DNA from: Rubrobacter sp.
Lineage (GTDB): Bacteria > Actinomycetota > Rubrobacteria > Rubrobacterales > Rubrobacteraceae
Reading direction: 5' to 3'
DNA length: 9,070 nt
NCBI GenBank assembly: GCA_016781725.1
Contig: JADDPU010000294.1
Span: forward strand, 9,541 to 18,610
The notes beneath the pieces are model-generated. The model searched no databases, had not been told where the DNA came from, and saw only the letters and a program-made list of their open reading frames with translations. The position numbers and the translations under genes are program-made. Positions within the stretch are counted from its first letter, which is position 1; the number at the start of each line of letters is the position of its first letter. Positions 1 to 6,860 of this stretch are shown one piece after another.

Positions 1-321
1 CACCCGGGCGTCAGAGCCGTAAGAGACGTCCCGCAGGTGGAGGCGCGCCGCCCCGCTCTCCCCGGGAGAGGGGGTTGGATCTTGCGCCTCCGAGGTGGGG
101 TCGGGGGGCCGGCGGGCTCCCTCGCGGAACTCGGCCAGTCGCTCGCGCATCTGTTCCTGGGCGTCGAAGTAGGTCTCGCGACCCCTCTCGTGGGCCTCCC
201 CAGCCCGGTTCGCGAGCGACCCTCTTAGCTCTCTGCCGCTCCGCGGGGCGAGGAGAATGCCCGTCAGGAGCCCCGCCGCCCCGCCCAACAAGAAGGTTCT
301 CAGCCGCTGCTTGTCCAGCAC
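1..321 (-). CDS. YtxH-domain small protein, 3' end missing
   Basis: This is a 107-codon open frame that runs off the left edge, so the C-terminus is not visible. The N-terminus reads VLDKQRLRTFLLGGAAG, followed by a hydrophobic glycine-rich stretch ending LLAPRSGRELR. That is the typical opening of YtxH-family proteins (one membrane-embedded or amphipathic N-terminal helix, then a charged helical tail). After residue about 40 the chain is rich in Glu, Arg and Gln, then becomes Pro/Ser/Glu-rich, probably disordered. The GTG start at 321 is chosen because GGAGG lies five bases upstream and an in-frame TAG lies a few codons above it. The gene starts 33 bp after the kinase-like gene stop, so it is probably the last visible gene of that operon. 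The biochemical role of YtxH proteins is poorly known; general-stress or envelope association is family lore, not shown here. Confidence 0.75.
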   Translation of the reverse strand, partial: MLDKQRLRTFLLGGAAGLLTGILLAPRSGRELRGSLANRAGEAHERGRETYFDAQEQMRERLAEFREGARRPPDPTSEAQDPTPSPGESGAARLHLRDVSYGSDARV

Positions 322-354
322 CTCTTCCTCCAGAGTTCGGCCTTTCGGGTTATT

Positions 355-1338
355 CTAACCTCTTTCGGCCCTGGATATCGGGACGCCGTGGCGGGGCGTG
401 CTTGGGTCAACCAGCAGCGAGGACGCGCGCCGGCCTGCCCTTTCGGCTATCCCCGAGACGCGGTTGGCGACGATCTCGACTGCCGCGTCCGAGCTGTTCT
501 CTATGTGGATGTTCTCGACCGCCTGTACGCCAACCCGCGCCGAGCTCTCGACTATGTAGTCGTGAATCTGGCGTATCTCCCTGAAGTAGGCTATGTACTC
601 CTCAGCCGGACGGCGCATCGCGGTGCCCAAGGCCCTGATGTAGAAGCGCGAGCGGTGCACGTGCTCGTCCGAGAGGTACACCACCAGCGGGCACACGTTC
701 GGGTGGTCCCTGTAACGGTTGAGGATGATCTCGGGCACCAGGTGCACGCCCTCGATGACGAGGTTGGTCCCTTCTTTCAGGCCGCGGTCGACGATGGCCT
801 CGACGCCGACGGCGACCTGGGAGGCCTGTTGCCTGAAGCCGAAGAGGACCATCTCCTCCTCCTCGACCGGCACCCTGACGTCCTCGCGCTTTATCTCGTA
901 AGAGCTCTTGTGCAACAGCGGGAGGAGGTCGGGGCTGACCGCGCGCCGCAACACCTCCCTTACGGAGTCGGTGCCGATGACGCTCTGGATGTTCAGACGC
1001 CTGGCGACGTCGGCGGCGAGCGTGCTCGTTCCCACCCCGGTAGCCCCGCCGATGAGCACCACGATGGGCTCGGTGGACTCCCTTAAGATGCGCCACTTGT
1101 CTAGCCTACCGACGACCATGGCGTCCTTCTTGACCAGCTTGTCCCTGACGCGGGCGAGGACCTCCTCCTCCTCGACCGTGAAGCGCTGCTCGGCCAGAAG
1201 CTCAGAGCGCACCTCGCCAGCTATCTTGTGCGCCAGCTCGGGGCGGGCGCCGGCCTGGGCGAGCGTCTGCGCCAGGATCCCCCGGGAGAAGGGGGTCTCC
1301 CTTCCCCCCCTGACTATCGTGATCTCCCGCTCGTCCAT
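355..1338 (-). CDS. 2-phosphoglycerate kinase-type P-loop protein with N-terminal ATP-cone
   Basis: A 327-aa protein. Residues about 2-75 resemble an ATP-cone (ITIVRGGRETPFSRGILAQ, then a helical stretch with IAGEVRSEL). A P-loop kinase domain follows, with GGATGVGTST at 97-106, a GTDSVREVLR segment at 122-131 and a Walker-B-like LVIEGVHLVP at about 193-202. This order matches the archaeal 2-phosphoglycerate kinase family, which phosphorylates 2-phosphoglycerate to 2,3-bisphosphoglycerate on the way to cyclic 2,3-diphosphoglycerate in methanogens. The P-loop has Thr where a canonical Walker A has Lys; as I recall, related 2PGK proteins also carry GTST here, so it may be family-typical. The ATG at 1338 is preferred over a TTG four codons upstream because GGAGGG sits five to six bases before it. 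It follows the DUF4126 gene by 27 bp. No cyclic-diphosphoglycerate synthetase is in the window, so the bacterial substrate is uncertain. Confidence 0.82.
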   Translation of the reverse strand: MDEREITIVRGGRETPFSRGILAQTLAQAGARPELAHKIAGEVRSELLAEQRFTVEEEEVLARVRDKLVKKDAMVVGRLDKWRILRESTEPIVVLIGGATGVGTSTLAADVARRLNIQSVIGTDSVREVLRRAVSPDLLPLLHKSSYEIKREDVRVPVEEEEMVLFGFRQQASQVAVGVEAIVDRGLKEGTNLVIEGVHLVPEIILNRYRDHPNVCPLVVYLSDEHVHRSRFYIRALGTAMRRPAEEYIAYFREIRQIHDYIVESSARVGVQAVENIHIENSSDAAVEIVANRVSGIAERAGRRASSLLVDPSTPRHGVPISRAERG

Positions 1339-1365
1339 TGCACCCTCCAAGGGAAACGGCGAACG

Positions 1366-1944
1366 CTAGTCGCCGAGGATGCGGAGGCCCCCGAACTTCC
1401 TCCCCCGCCGCTTCCTGATGCGGTTGAAGAAGAATAGCAGAAACGCGACGAGAAACGCCGGCACGTACGCAACGAAGAGACCGATCGCCCCGCCAACCAG
1501 CGCAACCACGTCCTCGAACGCGCTCAAGAAAGACGAAGAGACCCCCGTCGAAGGCGTCCTGGCCGAAGGCCGTAATAGAACCTTGAGCACCGCCACCGCG
1601 CCCGCGACGACGGCCCCAACGACGAGCCACAGCGGGCTACCCGTCTCCACGTCCAACCCCAGCGCCGCGGTGAACAACAGCGCCCCGGAAAGTGCCCTGA
1701 TCGGGACCATGACGATGTTGAAGAGGCGTTCCACGGCCCGGATCTTGTCCAGGACGACCTCAGCCACCGAGAGCGCCCCGAGAACGGCGAACAGTACCCA
1801 CAGGTCCACCGCGACGATGGGCACCGGAGAGTCGAAGAGGCCGAGGACTGTGAAGAGCACGGCGAGCGCGAGCGGCAGGAAGGCCCTCACCCCCGCCACG
1901 GAGGCGAGTCCTATACCGAGGCCTATGGCGACGAGCATCTCCAC
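1366..1944 (-). CDS. DUF4126 integral membrane protein
   Basis: About 192 aa and mostly hydrophobic. The N-terminal segment LGIGLASVAGVRAFLPLAL is the recognisable opening of DUF4126 proteins. I see about five membrane segments: roughly residues 5-35, 42-62, 83-98, 103-122 and 145-175, ending in a basic tail with RIRKRRGRKF. A short Ser/Thr/Pro linker precedes the last segment. The start is uncertain: TTG at 1950, GTG at 1944 and ATG at 1938 are all in frame and none has a proper ribosome site. A perfect TATAAT at 1957-1952 places transcription start at about 1944-1946, which favours a leaderless GTG at 1944. It is the first gene of the leftward DUF4126, 2PGK-like, YtxH run and is divergent from glyS. 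Function of the family is unknown; no catalytic motif is seen. Confidence 0.8.
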   Translation of the reverse strand: MEMLVAIGLGIGLASVAGVRAFLPLALAVLFTVLGLFDSPVPIVAVDLWVLFAVLGALSVAEVVLDKIRAVERLFNIVMVPIRALSGALLFTAALGLDVETGSPLWLVVGAVVAGAVAVLKVLLRPSARTPSTGVSSSFLSAFEDVVALVGGAIGLFVAYVPAFLVAFLLFFFNRIRKRRGRKFGGLRILGD

Positions 1945-1951
1945 GGGCAAG

Positions 1952-1957
1952 ATTATA
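1952..1957 (-). promoter_or_regulatory. -10 box (TATAAT) for the DUF4126 operon
   Basis: A perfect consensus TATAAT on the minus strand, just upstream of the DUF4126 start. No convincing -35 is found at 16-18 bp (the bases there read CCGTGC); a TTGGGC lies too far away, at about 21-22 bp. The predicted transcription start falls within a base or two of the GTG at 1944. Confidence 0.5.
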
Positions 1958-2003
1958 GACCAGTGAGCCCGCAGGCACGGCCCAACCGTGGTTTCGTCTG
2001 AGC

Positions 2004-2009
2004 TATACT
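2004..2009 (+). promoter_or_regulatory. possible -10 box (TATACT) for glyS
   Basis: TATACT matches the -10 consensus at five of six positions and would give a leader of about 32 nt ending at the GGAGG site of glyS. No recognisable -35 is present, so this is a weak call. It argues against translation from the in-frame GTG at 1988, which would lie upstream of the message. Confidence 0.35.
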
Positions 2010-2038
2010 TGCCGGACCTTAAGCGACGTTACAAATTC

Positions 2039-2043
2039 GGAGG
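2039..2043 (+). promoter_or_regulatory. ribosome binding site that fixes the glyS start
   Basis: GGAGG four bases before GTG 2048. No comparable site precedes the in-frame GTG at 1988, and GTG 2060 and ATG 2066 are too far downstream of it. Confidence 0.7.
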
Positions 2044-2047
2044 ATTC

Positions 2048-3430
2048 GTGCCTGAGACCGTGACGATGGAGAAGATAGTGGCCTTTTGCAAGCGCCGGGG
2101 CTTCGTGTACCAGAGCTCGGAGATCTACGGCGGCATCCGCTCCTCCTACGACTACGGTCCTCTGGGCGTCGAGTTGAAGCGCAACATCAAGGAGGAGTGG
2201 TGGCGCCGCATGGTCCACGCGCGCGAGGACATGGTCGGCCTCGACTCGGCGATCATCATGCACCCCAAGGTGTGGGAGGCCTCGGGGCACACGGCCACCT
2301 TCAACGACATGCTCGTCGAGAGCCGTACCAGCGGCCGGCGTTACCGGGCGGACCACCTGATCGAGGACGCCACGGGACGAGAGGTCGAAGGGCTCTCCCC
2401 CGAAGAGTTGACCGAGATCATAGAGGGCGACGAGCGCATCAAAGACCCCGCCGATGGCGGCAGGGACTTCGCCCCGGTGCGCCCCTTCAACCTTATGTTC
2501 GAGACGTACACGGGCCCCGTCAAGAGCCCCGAGAACATCGCTTACCTGAGGCCCGAGACGGCGCAGGGGATCTTCGTGAACTTCAAGAACGTGCTGGATA
2601 CCACGAGGGTCAAGGTGCCGTTCGGGATCGCCCAGATAGGCAAGTCTTTCCGCAACGAGATCACGCCGGGCAACTTTATCTTCCGCACCCGCGAGTTCGA
2701 GCAGATGGAGATGGAGTTCTTCGTCGAGCCGGGCACGGACGAGGAGTGGCACGAGTACTGGATCGAGGAGCGCTTCAACTGGTACCTGAACCTCGGCCTG
2801 AGCGAGGAAAAGTTGCGCAAACGCGAGCAGACCGAGGACCAGCGGGCGCACTACGCCACCCGCGGGGTGGACATCGAGTACAACTACCCGTTCGGCGGCT
2901 GGTCGGAGCTGGAGGGCATCGCGAACCGCACCGACTACGACCTGAAAAAGCACGCCCAGTACTCAGGCCAGAGGCTCGAGTACTTCGACCAGGCGAACAA
3001 CAAGAGCTTTATCCCCTACGTCGTCGAGCCGGCGGTTAGCCCCGACAGGATCATGCTCGCCTTCCTCGTCGACGCCTACACTGAAGAGGAACTGAACGGC
3101 GAGCGGCGCACCGTCCTTAAATTACACCCCCGCCTCGCCCCCACCAAGGCCGCCGTCTTCCCGCTCTCGAAGAAAGAGCCCGTCTCGACGATCGCCCGCG
3201 AGCTCTACGACGACCTGAAGGGCGACTACCGCATCTTCTACGACGACTCGGGCTCCATCGGGCGCCGCTACCGCCGCCAGGACGAGGCCGGGACCCCCTT
3301 CTGCGTAACCGTGGACTTCGACACCATAGAGGACAAGCAGGTCACCATCCGCGACCGGGACACCCTGCAACAAGAGCGCATCCCGATACAGGCAGTCCGC
3401 GAGCGGCTGCAGGGGCTCATCTCCGGTTAG
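2048..3430 (+). CDS. glyS: glycyl-tRNA synthetase, dimeric (alpha2) type
   Basis: Charges tRNA-Gly with glycine in the cytosol. The 460-aa length fits the single-chain homodimeric GlyRS of actinobacteria, not the bacterial alpha2beta2 form. The class II catalytic core is clear: FCKRRGFVYQSSEIYGG near the N-terminus (about 13-29), RPETAQGIFVNF at 168-179, motif 2 FRNEITPGNF at 201-210 followed by RTREFEQMEMEFF, EGIANRTDYDL at about 289-299, and motif 3 EPAVSPDRIMLAFL at 327-340. The anticodon-binding domain begins around LAPTKAAVFPL (363-373) and runs to the end. The GTG at 2048 is chosen over GTG 1988 because of its GGAGG site and a -10-like box lying between the two. The gene stands alone on the plus strand between two leftward operons and ends at a strong hairpin. 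Nothing looks truncated or altered. Confidence 0.96.
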   Translation: MPETVTMEKIVAFCKRRGFVYQSSEIYGGIRSSYDYGPLGVELKRNIKEEWWRRMVHAREDMVGLDSAIIMHPKVWEASGHTATFNDMLVESRTSGRRYRADHLIEDATGREVEGLSPEELTEIIEGDERIKDPADGGRDFAPVRPFNLMFETYTGPVKSPENIAYLRPETAQGIFVNFKNVLDTTRVKVPFGIAQIGKSFRNEITPGNFIFRTREFEQMEMEFFVEPGTDEEWHEYWIEERFNWYLNLGLSEEKLRKREQTEDQRAHYATRGVDIEYNYPFGGWSELEGIANRTDYDLKKHAQYSGQRLEYFDQANNKSFIPYVVEPAVSPDRIMLAFLVDAYTEEELNGERRTVLKLHPRLAPTKAAVFPLSKKEPVSTIARELYDDLKGDYRIFYDDSGSIGRRYRRQDEAGTPFCVTVDFDTIEDKQVTIRDRDTLQQERIPIQAVRERLQGLISG

Positions 3431-3433
3431 TCT

Positions 3434-3471
3434 CCGGGGAGGCGCCGTAGAGCAGTTCGGCGCCTCCCCGG
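3434..3471. terminator. bidirectional hairpin between convergent genes
   Basis: A perfect 13-bp inverted repeat (CCGGGGAGGCGCC at 3434-3446 and its complement at 3459-3471) with a 12-base loop. It sits 3 bp after the glyS stop and 13 bp before the permease stop on the other strand. There is no T-run on either side, so it is not a textbook intrinsic terminator, but its position suggests it stops or stabilises both transcripts. Confidence 0.75.
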
Positions 3472-3484
3472 CCGGCGTTGCGGT

Positions 3485-5101
3485 TCAGTCCTCCGGGATC
3501 TCGTCGTAGACCATCTTCAGGTCCATGCCTTGCGCGCGGCGCACGAGGCGGAAGATCACGTACAGGGCCAGCGCGACCCCGTAGAGGACCGCCATGTAGA
3601 TCAGCGACTGGCCGTTGTTGATACCGTAGGTAGCGTCGGAGAGCCACTTATAGAGGCAGAACAGCAGGAACACCGAGAACAGGGTTGCCGCTACGGTTAT
3701 GAGGGGGATACCGAGCACGTTGTAGCGGGCTATCGGGGAGGCGTTGTAGATCTCGGGTTTGCGCCACGGCAGGATTGCCGCCGCGACAGCAGAGCCCAAG
3801 AAGGTCATGGCTATGACCAGGGTCGCGTCCAGGGTGTAGGTAGCGAAGTTCTCTCCATAAGCGTAGAGATAGCTGATCGGGATAGAAGGTATGAGCATGA
3901 GCGCCAGCGCGACGTAAGGGACGCCGTTACGTGAGGTCTTGGCGACCCACTCAGGCAATACCCGGTCGAAAGCGGTCGCGAAGACGACCCGCGTGGAAGA
4001 CAGGAACACCGACCCGACCCATCCGAAAAACCACAGTGACAAGAGCGCGACCAGGATGAACTGAAGGATTGGGTTCCCAAGGAGGAATGCCGCGAAGAGC
4101 CCCGGGTAAGGCCACGCCGACGTCGGCGCGCCCTCGGCGCCGGACCAGTAGGCGTTGTTCGCCGCGTAGTAGAAGTCCCAGCCGAAGGTCTTGGCGAAGA
4201 GGAGCAGCATTATGACCGCGACGGCCGAGGTAACTATGAGGGCGCCACCCATCGCGTAGATGTTCTTGCGGAAGTCCGAGGCGCCGCGGACCTCGCCGTA
4301 GAGCGTGGCACCCCAGTTGGACCACAGGTTGAAGAACACGATCATCGGTATGAGGAGCAACGTCGGGCCGAAGGCGAGCTCCCCGAGGCTGGCGGTCTGG
4401 AGGCTTCCCGCTTCGAGGGTCTGCTGGTAGGCGTTCCCCCCGGCCCCGTAGAGCTCCTGAGCCTCGGAGTTAAAGGCCCCGACGAAGTCGGAGTTGGAGT
4501 TGAAGAGCAGGAGAGCTAGCATGATCACGAGCCCCAAGACCCCTCCGTAAAAACAAAACTTCTGGATGCGGGCGTAGGTCCTCATGCCGAGCGAGATCAG
4601 GATAGACGCCAGAATCGCCACGACCATGGAGGCGGTGAACACGCCGCTTGGCGTCCCGAAAAAGGAGGCCAACCCGTCGAGCCCGGCGATGGTCGCCAGC
4701 GGGACGAAGACCTGAATGTTGAGGATATTCGCGTAGATCGGGACCCAGTGCCACAGGATGAACCACCAGCCCGTTACGGCGAGGACGAAGCCAACCCCGC
4801 CGCCGAGCACACGGCTCATCCACACGTAGTCGCCGCCGGCCCGCGGCATCACGGCGATCAGCGAAGCGTAGGTTATCGCCTGGAAGACCAGGTAGAGCCC
4901 CGAGAGGATTATCGCGTAGATCAACGACCCGTCAGGGATGAACGGTGCGAACGAAAAGATGTAGAGGCCCAGCGTGATCAGGTTGATGGCGAATGCCGCG
5001 TAAATGAACCCGTCAAAGACCGACCAGCCCCTCAGAAGGCCCGTCGCCTTCCTCTGGAACAAGTCGCCCGCACTGGAACCCGCCGTGGTATTGCTGGCCA
5101 T
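3485..5101 (-). CDS. APC-family amino acid permease
   Basis: A 538-aa inner-membrane carrier of the amino acid-polyamine-organocation superfamily. A short polar N-terminus (about 28 residues) is followed by about twelve hydrophobic segments. The conserved MPRAGGDYVWMSR lies at 85-97 after the second segment, and FDRVLPEWVAKTSRNGVPYVAL at 378-399 matches the conserved cytoplasmic loop of the family. A long loop at about 203-240 is presumably extracytoplasmic. The C-terminal tail is short and acidic. The ATG at 5101 has GGGAGAG six to ten bases upstream and lies 11 bp after the phosphoesterase stop, so it is the last gene of the leftward four-gene operon. The substrate cannot be read from sequence; an amino acid, amine or related solute is likely. 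Linkage to a betaine-type binding protein hints at solute uptake, but that is inference. Confidence 0.92.
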   Translation of the reverse strand: MASNTTAGSSAGDLFQRKATGLLRGWSVFDGFIYAAFAINLITLGLYIFSFAPFIPDGSLIYAIILSGLYLVFQAITYASLIAVMPRAGGDYVWMSRVLGGGVGFVLAVTGWWFILWHWVPIYANILNIQVFVPLATIAGLDGLASFFGTPSGVFTASMVVAILASILISLGMRTYARIQKFCFYGGVLGLVIMLALLLFNSNSDFVGAFNSEAQELYGAGGNAYQQTLEAGSLQTASLGELAFGPTLLLIPMIVFFNLWSNWGATLYGEVRGASDFRKNIYAMGGALIVTSAVAVIMLLLFAKTFGWDFYYAANNAYWSGAEGAPTSAWPYPGLFAAFLLGNPILQFILVALLSLWFFGWVGSVFLSSTRVVFATAFDRVLPEWVAKTSRNGVPYVALALMLIPSIPISYLYAYGENFATYTLDATLVIAMTFLGSAVAAAILPWRKPEIYNASPIARYNVLGIPLITVAATLFSVFLLFCLYKWLSDATYGINNGQSLIYMAVLYGVALALYVIFRLVRRAQGMDLKMVYDEIPED

Positions 5102-5112
5102 TTATCTCTCCC

Positions 5113-6087
5113 TTATCCGCTGGTGAGTACGAACCGCTTGACCTTCTTGCCGCCGTCGAGGTCGACCACGGCCCCGAGCAGCTGTCCCTGCTCGTAGGAG
5201 CTTCCGGGGTTGATGCACAGCGTCCGCCCTATGCGCGTGTTGCCCCGCGCCTCGTGTATGTGCCCGTGCAGCGCGAGGGCGGGCTGCCCCTCCTCTATCG
5301 CCTCGCGCACCGCCGTCGAGCCGACGGGCACGATCGAACGCCCGCCGTGCTTGGGGCGCATGTCCTCGTCTATCTCCGGCGCGTCGTCGAGGCCCGAGCC
5401 GTGGGGCGGGCAGTGGAAGTTGTAGACCGTCTTCTCCGGCGGGGCCGTAACCTGCGAGGTCATCTTCCGCAACCTCTCGGCGAGATCGCTCTCGTCCTCC
5501 TCGCGGTAGGTGTCCCAGGGGGTCCGGTTGGCCCAGCCCGTAGAGACCATCTGGAAGTCGCCGAACTCGATGACCCTGCCCTCGGCGAGCCGCACGTGCT
5601 TGGCGGCGGCGATGATCTCGTCCACCTCGAACTGGTCGTCGTTGCCGGGGCTGACGAAGCACTCGATGCCGGTCCCCTCGAGCTTCTCGTCGGCCATCCG
5701 CATCCAGCGCTCGACGGTGCCAAGCATCTCCTGGTGGAAGAGCTGCTCGCGCAGGTTCTCGTCTGAGGCGAGCTCGGCCATCTCATCGGGGGTGGTGCGG
5801 AACGGGTAGTAGCCGCGCTGGCGCACCGAGGTCTCGAACTCCTTGACCTCGTCCTCGGACTCGAAGGTCCGCCGGTTCTCGAGCAGCGTGGCCTGCCAGC
5901 GTCCGGCCCCCTCCTCGACTATGGGGACGAGGGCCTTGCCTGTCATGTCGCCGCCGAGGATGATCGCCTTGGCCTCGTAGTGCTTGCCGGCGTTCAGGAA
6001 CTTTTTCCAGCACGTCTCCGAGCCGTGGATATCCGTGGCGAAAAAGATCCTCGTGTCGGGTCCGCGGGAAAAGAGCTTGGAGATCAT
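5113..6087 (-). CDS. calcineurin-like metallophosphoesterase
   Basis: A 324-aa cytosolic protein with the full metal-ligand set of the calcineurin-like phosphoesterase fold: D19-x-H21 in FFATDIHG, GGD at 45-47, PGND at 147-150, a histidine in NFHCPPHG (H225 or H229), and GHIH at 275-278 in LALHGHIHEARG. It probably hydrolyses a phosphomono- or phosphodiester with two bound metal ions; the substrate is not evident. An insert of about 90 residues, charged and helical, separates the GGD and GND motifs, making it longer than minimal YfcE-type enzymes. The ATG at 6087 overlaps the stop of the upstream nucleotidyltransferase-like gene in an ATGA arrangement and has GGAGG three bases before it. The same frame stays open upstream to 6681, but that stretch is the other gene read out of frame. 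Translational coupling suggests the two proteins act together. Confidence 0.9.
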   Translation of the reverse strand: MISKLFSRGPDTRIFFATDIHGSETCWKKFLNAGKHYEAKAIILGGDMTGKALVPIVEEGAGRWQATLLENRRTFESEDEVKEFETSVRQRGYYPFRTTPDEMAELASDENLREQLFHQEMLGTVERWMRMADEKLEGTGIECFVSPGNDDQFEVDEIIAAAKHVRLAEGRVIEFGDFQMVSTGWANRTPWDTYREEDESDLAERLRKMTSQVTAPPEKTVYNFHCPPHGSGLDDAPEIDEDMRPKHGGRSIVPVGSTAVREAIEEGQPALALHGHIHEARGNTRIGRTLCINPGSSYEQGQLLGAVVDLDGGKKVKRFVLTSG

Positions 6088-6860
6088 GGTCCTCCTTCCA
6101 CCTCCTCGGGCAGGTCGTACCAGCGTTTGCGCTCTCCTATCTTCGCCCGCATCTTCCAGCCGAAGGATTTCGGCTCGCGCTCGATGCGCTCGAGCAACGC
6201 GCGGATACGGCTCTTGATGCGCTCCTCGCTCGCGGCGGGCAACTCGTAGCGCTCCAGGTGACCCTCCAGGGCTTCGAGGTTGGCGGTGAAGGTGCGCCAG
6301 AGACCCCAATCCGAGGCGCACAGCTTCGCGACGTGCGCGGCGTTCACGGCCTCGCCGTCGCTCTCCCCCACCGGGTGGTCGTGCAGGATGGCCAAAGCGT
6401 CGCGGACGTCCTTCTCGTTGAGTTGGACGATCTGGAGCTTGGTGAGCAAGAGCTCCGCCAGGGGCACCGTTACGGGCTCGAGCGCGAGCCGATCTCCGAA
6501 GGGGATCTCGTGGCTCATCTTGAAGTTGCCGACGAGTACGTCCACCTGCCTGTCGTGTTCTCGGTCGAAGTACAGCAGCCGCTCCCTGCCGTAGATCGCG
6601 TTGAAGCGCGTCTGGGGCACGTAGCCCAAAGACTCGAAGAACCGTTGCGCCTCGGCGGACTTGCCCTTGGGGACGATCCAATCCAGGTCGGCGTACTCGC
6701 GCTCGAAGGCAGGGTTCAGGCCCTCATCGGGGGCGCGCAGCCGGATCGCCACCCCCCCGAGCAGCCTGAGCACTACGTTCTCTCTCTCCGCCTCACCGGC
6801 GATCCGGCGGGCCTCCTCGACCATGTCGGCCCGTATGCCGTCCGCGCTCTCGCTCTTCAC
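6084..6860 (-). CDS. nucleotidyltransferase-fold protein
   Basis: A 258-aa protein resembling the polymerase-beta-like nucleotidyltransferase superfamily, near AbiEii/MNT-like members. Visible signs are LRLLGGVAIRL (glycines at 35-36), DLDW with aspartates 58 and 60 as likely metal ligands, and a third acidic position at D107 in RQVDVLVG. LLLTKLQIVQLNEKDVRDALAIL at about 137-159 is a helix pattern common in this group. The C-terminal third is helical and charged (KSRIRALLERIEREPKSFGW). The GTG at 6860 is chosen because AGGAGG lies four bases upstream; its first base is also the last base of the lipoprotein gene stop. It overlaps the phosphoesterase start by four bases. What it modifies is unknown. 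It could be an antitoxin- or toxin-like transferase, but no canonical partner of that kind is next to it. Confidence 0.8.
   Translation of the reverse strand: MKSESADGIRADMVEEARRIAGEAERENVVLRLLGGVAIRLRAPDEGLNPAFEREYADLDWIVPKGKSAEAQRFFESLGYVPQTRFNAIYGRERLLYFDREHDRQVDVLVGNFKMSHEIPFGDRLALEPVTVPLAELLLTKLQIVQLNEKDVRDALAILHDHPVGESDGEAVNAAHVAKLCASDWGLWRTFTANLEALEGHLERYELPAASEERIKSRIRALLERIEREPKSFGWKMRAKIGERKRWYDLPEEVEGGP

Noticed and set aside
56..70. CTCTCCC/GGGAGAG inverted repeat
   Set aside because: It lies inside the YtxH-type coding frame in a Pro/Ser/Gly-rich stretch and is easily explained by GC-rich codons.
388..1086. Long plus-strand open frame opposite the 2PGK-like gene
   Set aside because: Its translation is low-complexity, rich in Val, Asp, His and Arg, and typical of the antisense of a GC-rich gene; the minus strand has clear family motifs.
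1979..1984. TTGGGC as a -35 box for the DUF4126 promoter
   Set aside because: The distance to the TATAAT is about 21 bp, too long for a standard sigma70-type promoter.
2003..2953. Long minus-strand open frame opposite glyS, and another in a second plus frame (2086-3039)
   Set aside because: Both overlap the well-supported glyS frame and show no recognisable domain; they arise from GC-rich codon bias.
6088..6681. N-terminal extension of the phosphoesterase frame
   Set aside because: This part overlaps the nucleotidyltransferase-like gene in another frame and is Arg/Ala-rich nonsense; ATG 6087 has a ribosome site and the metal motifs start right after it.
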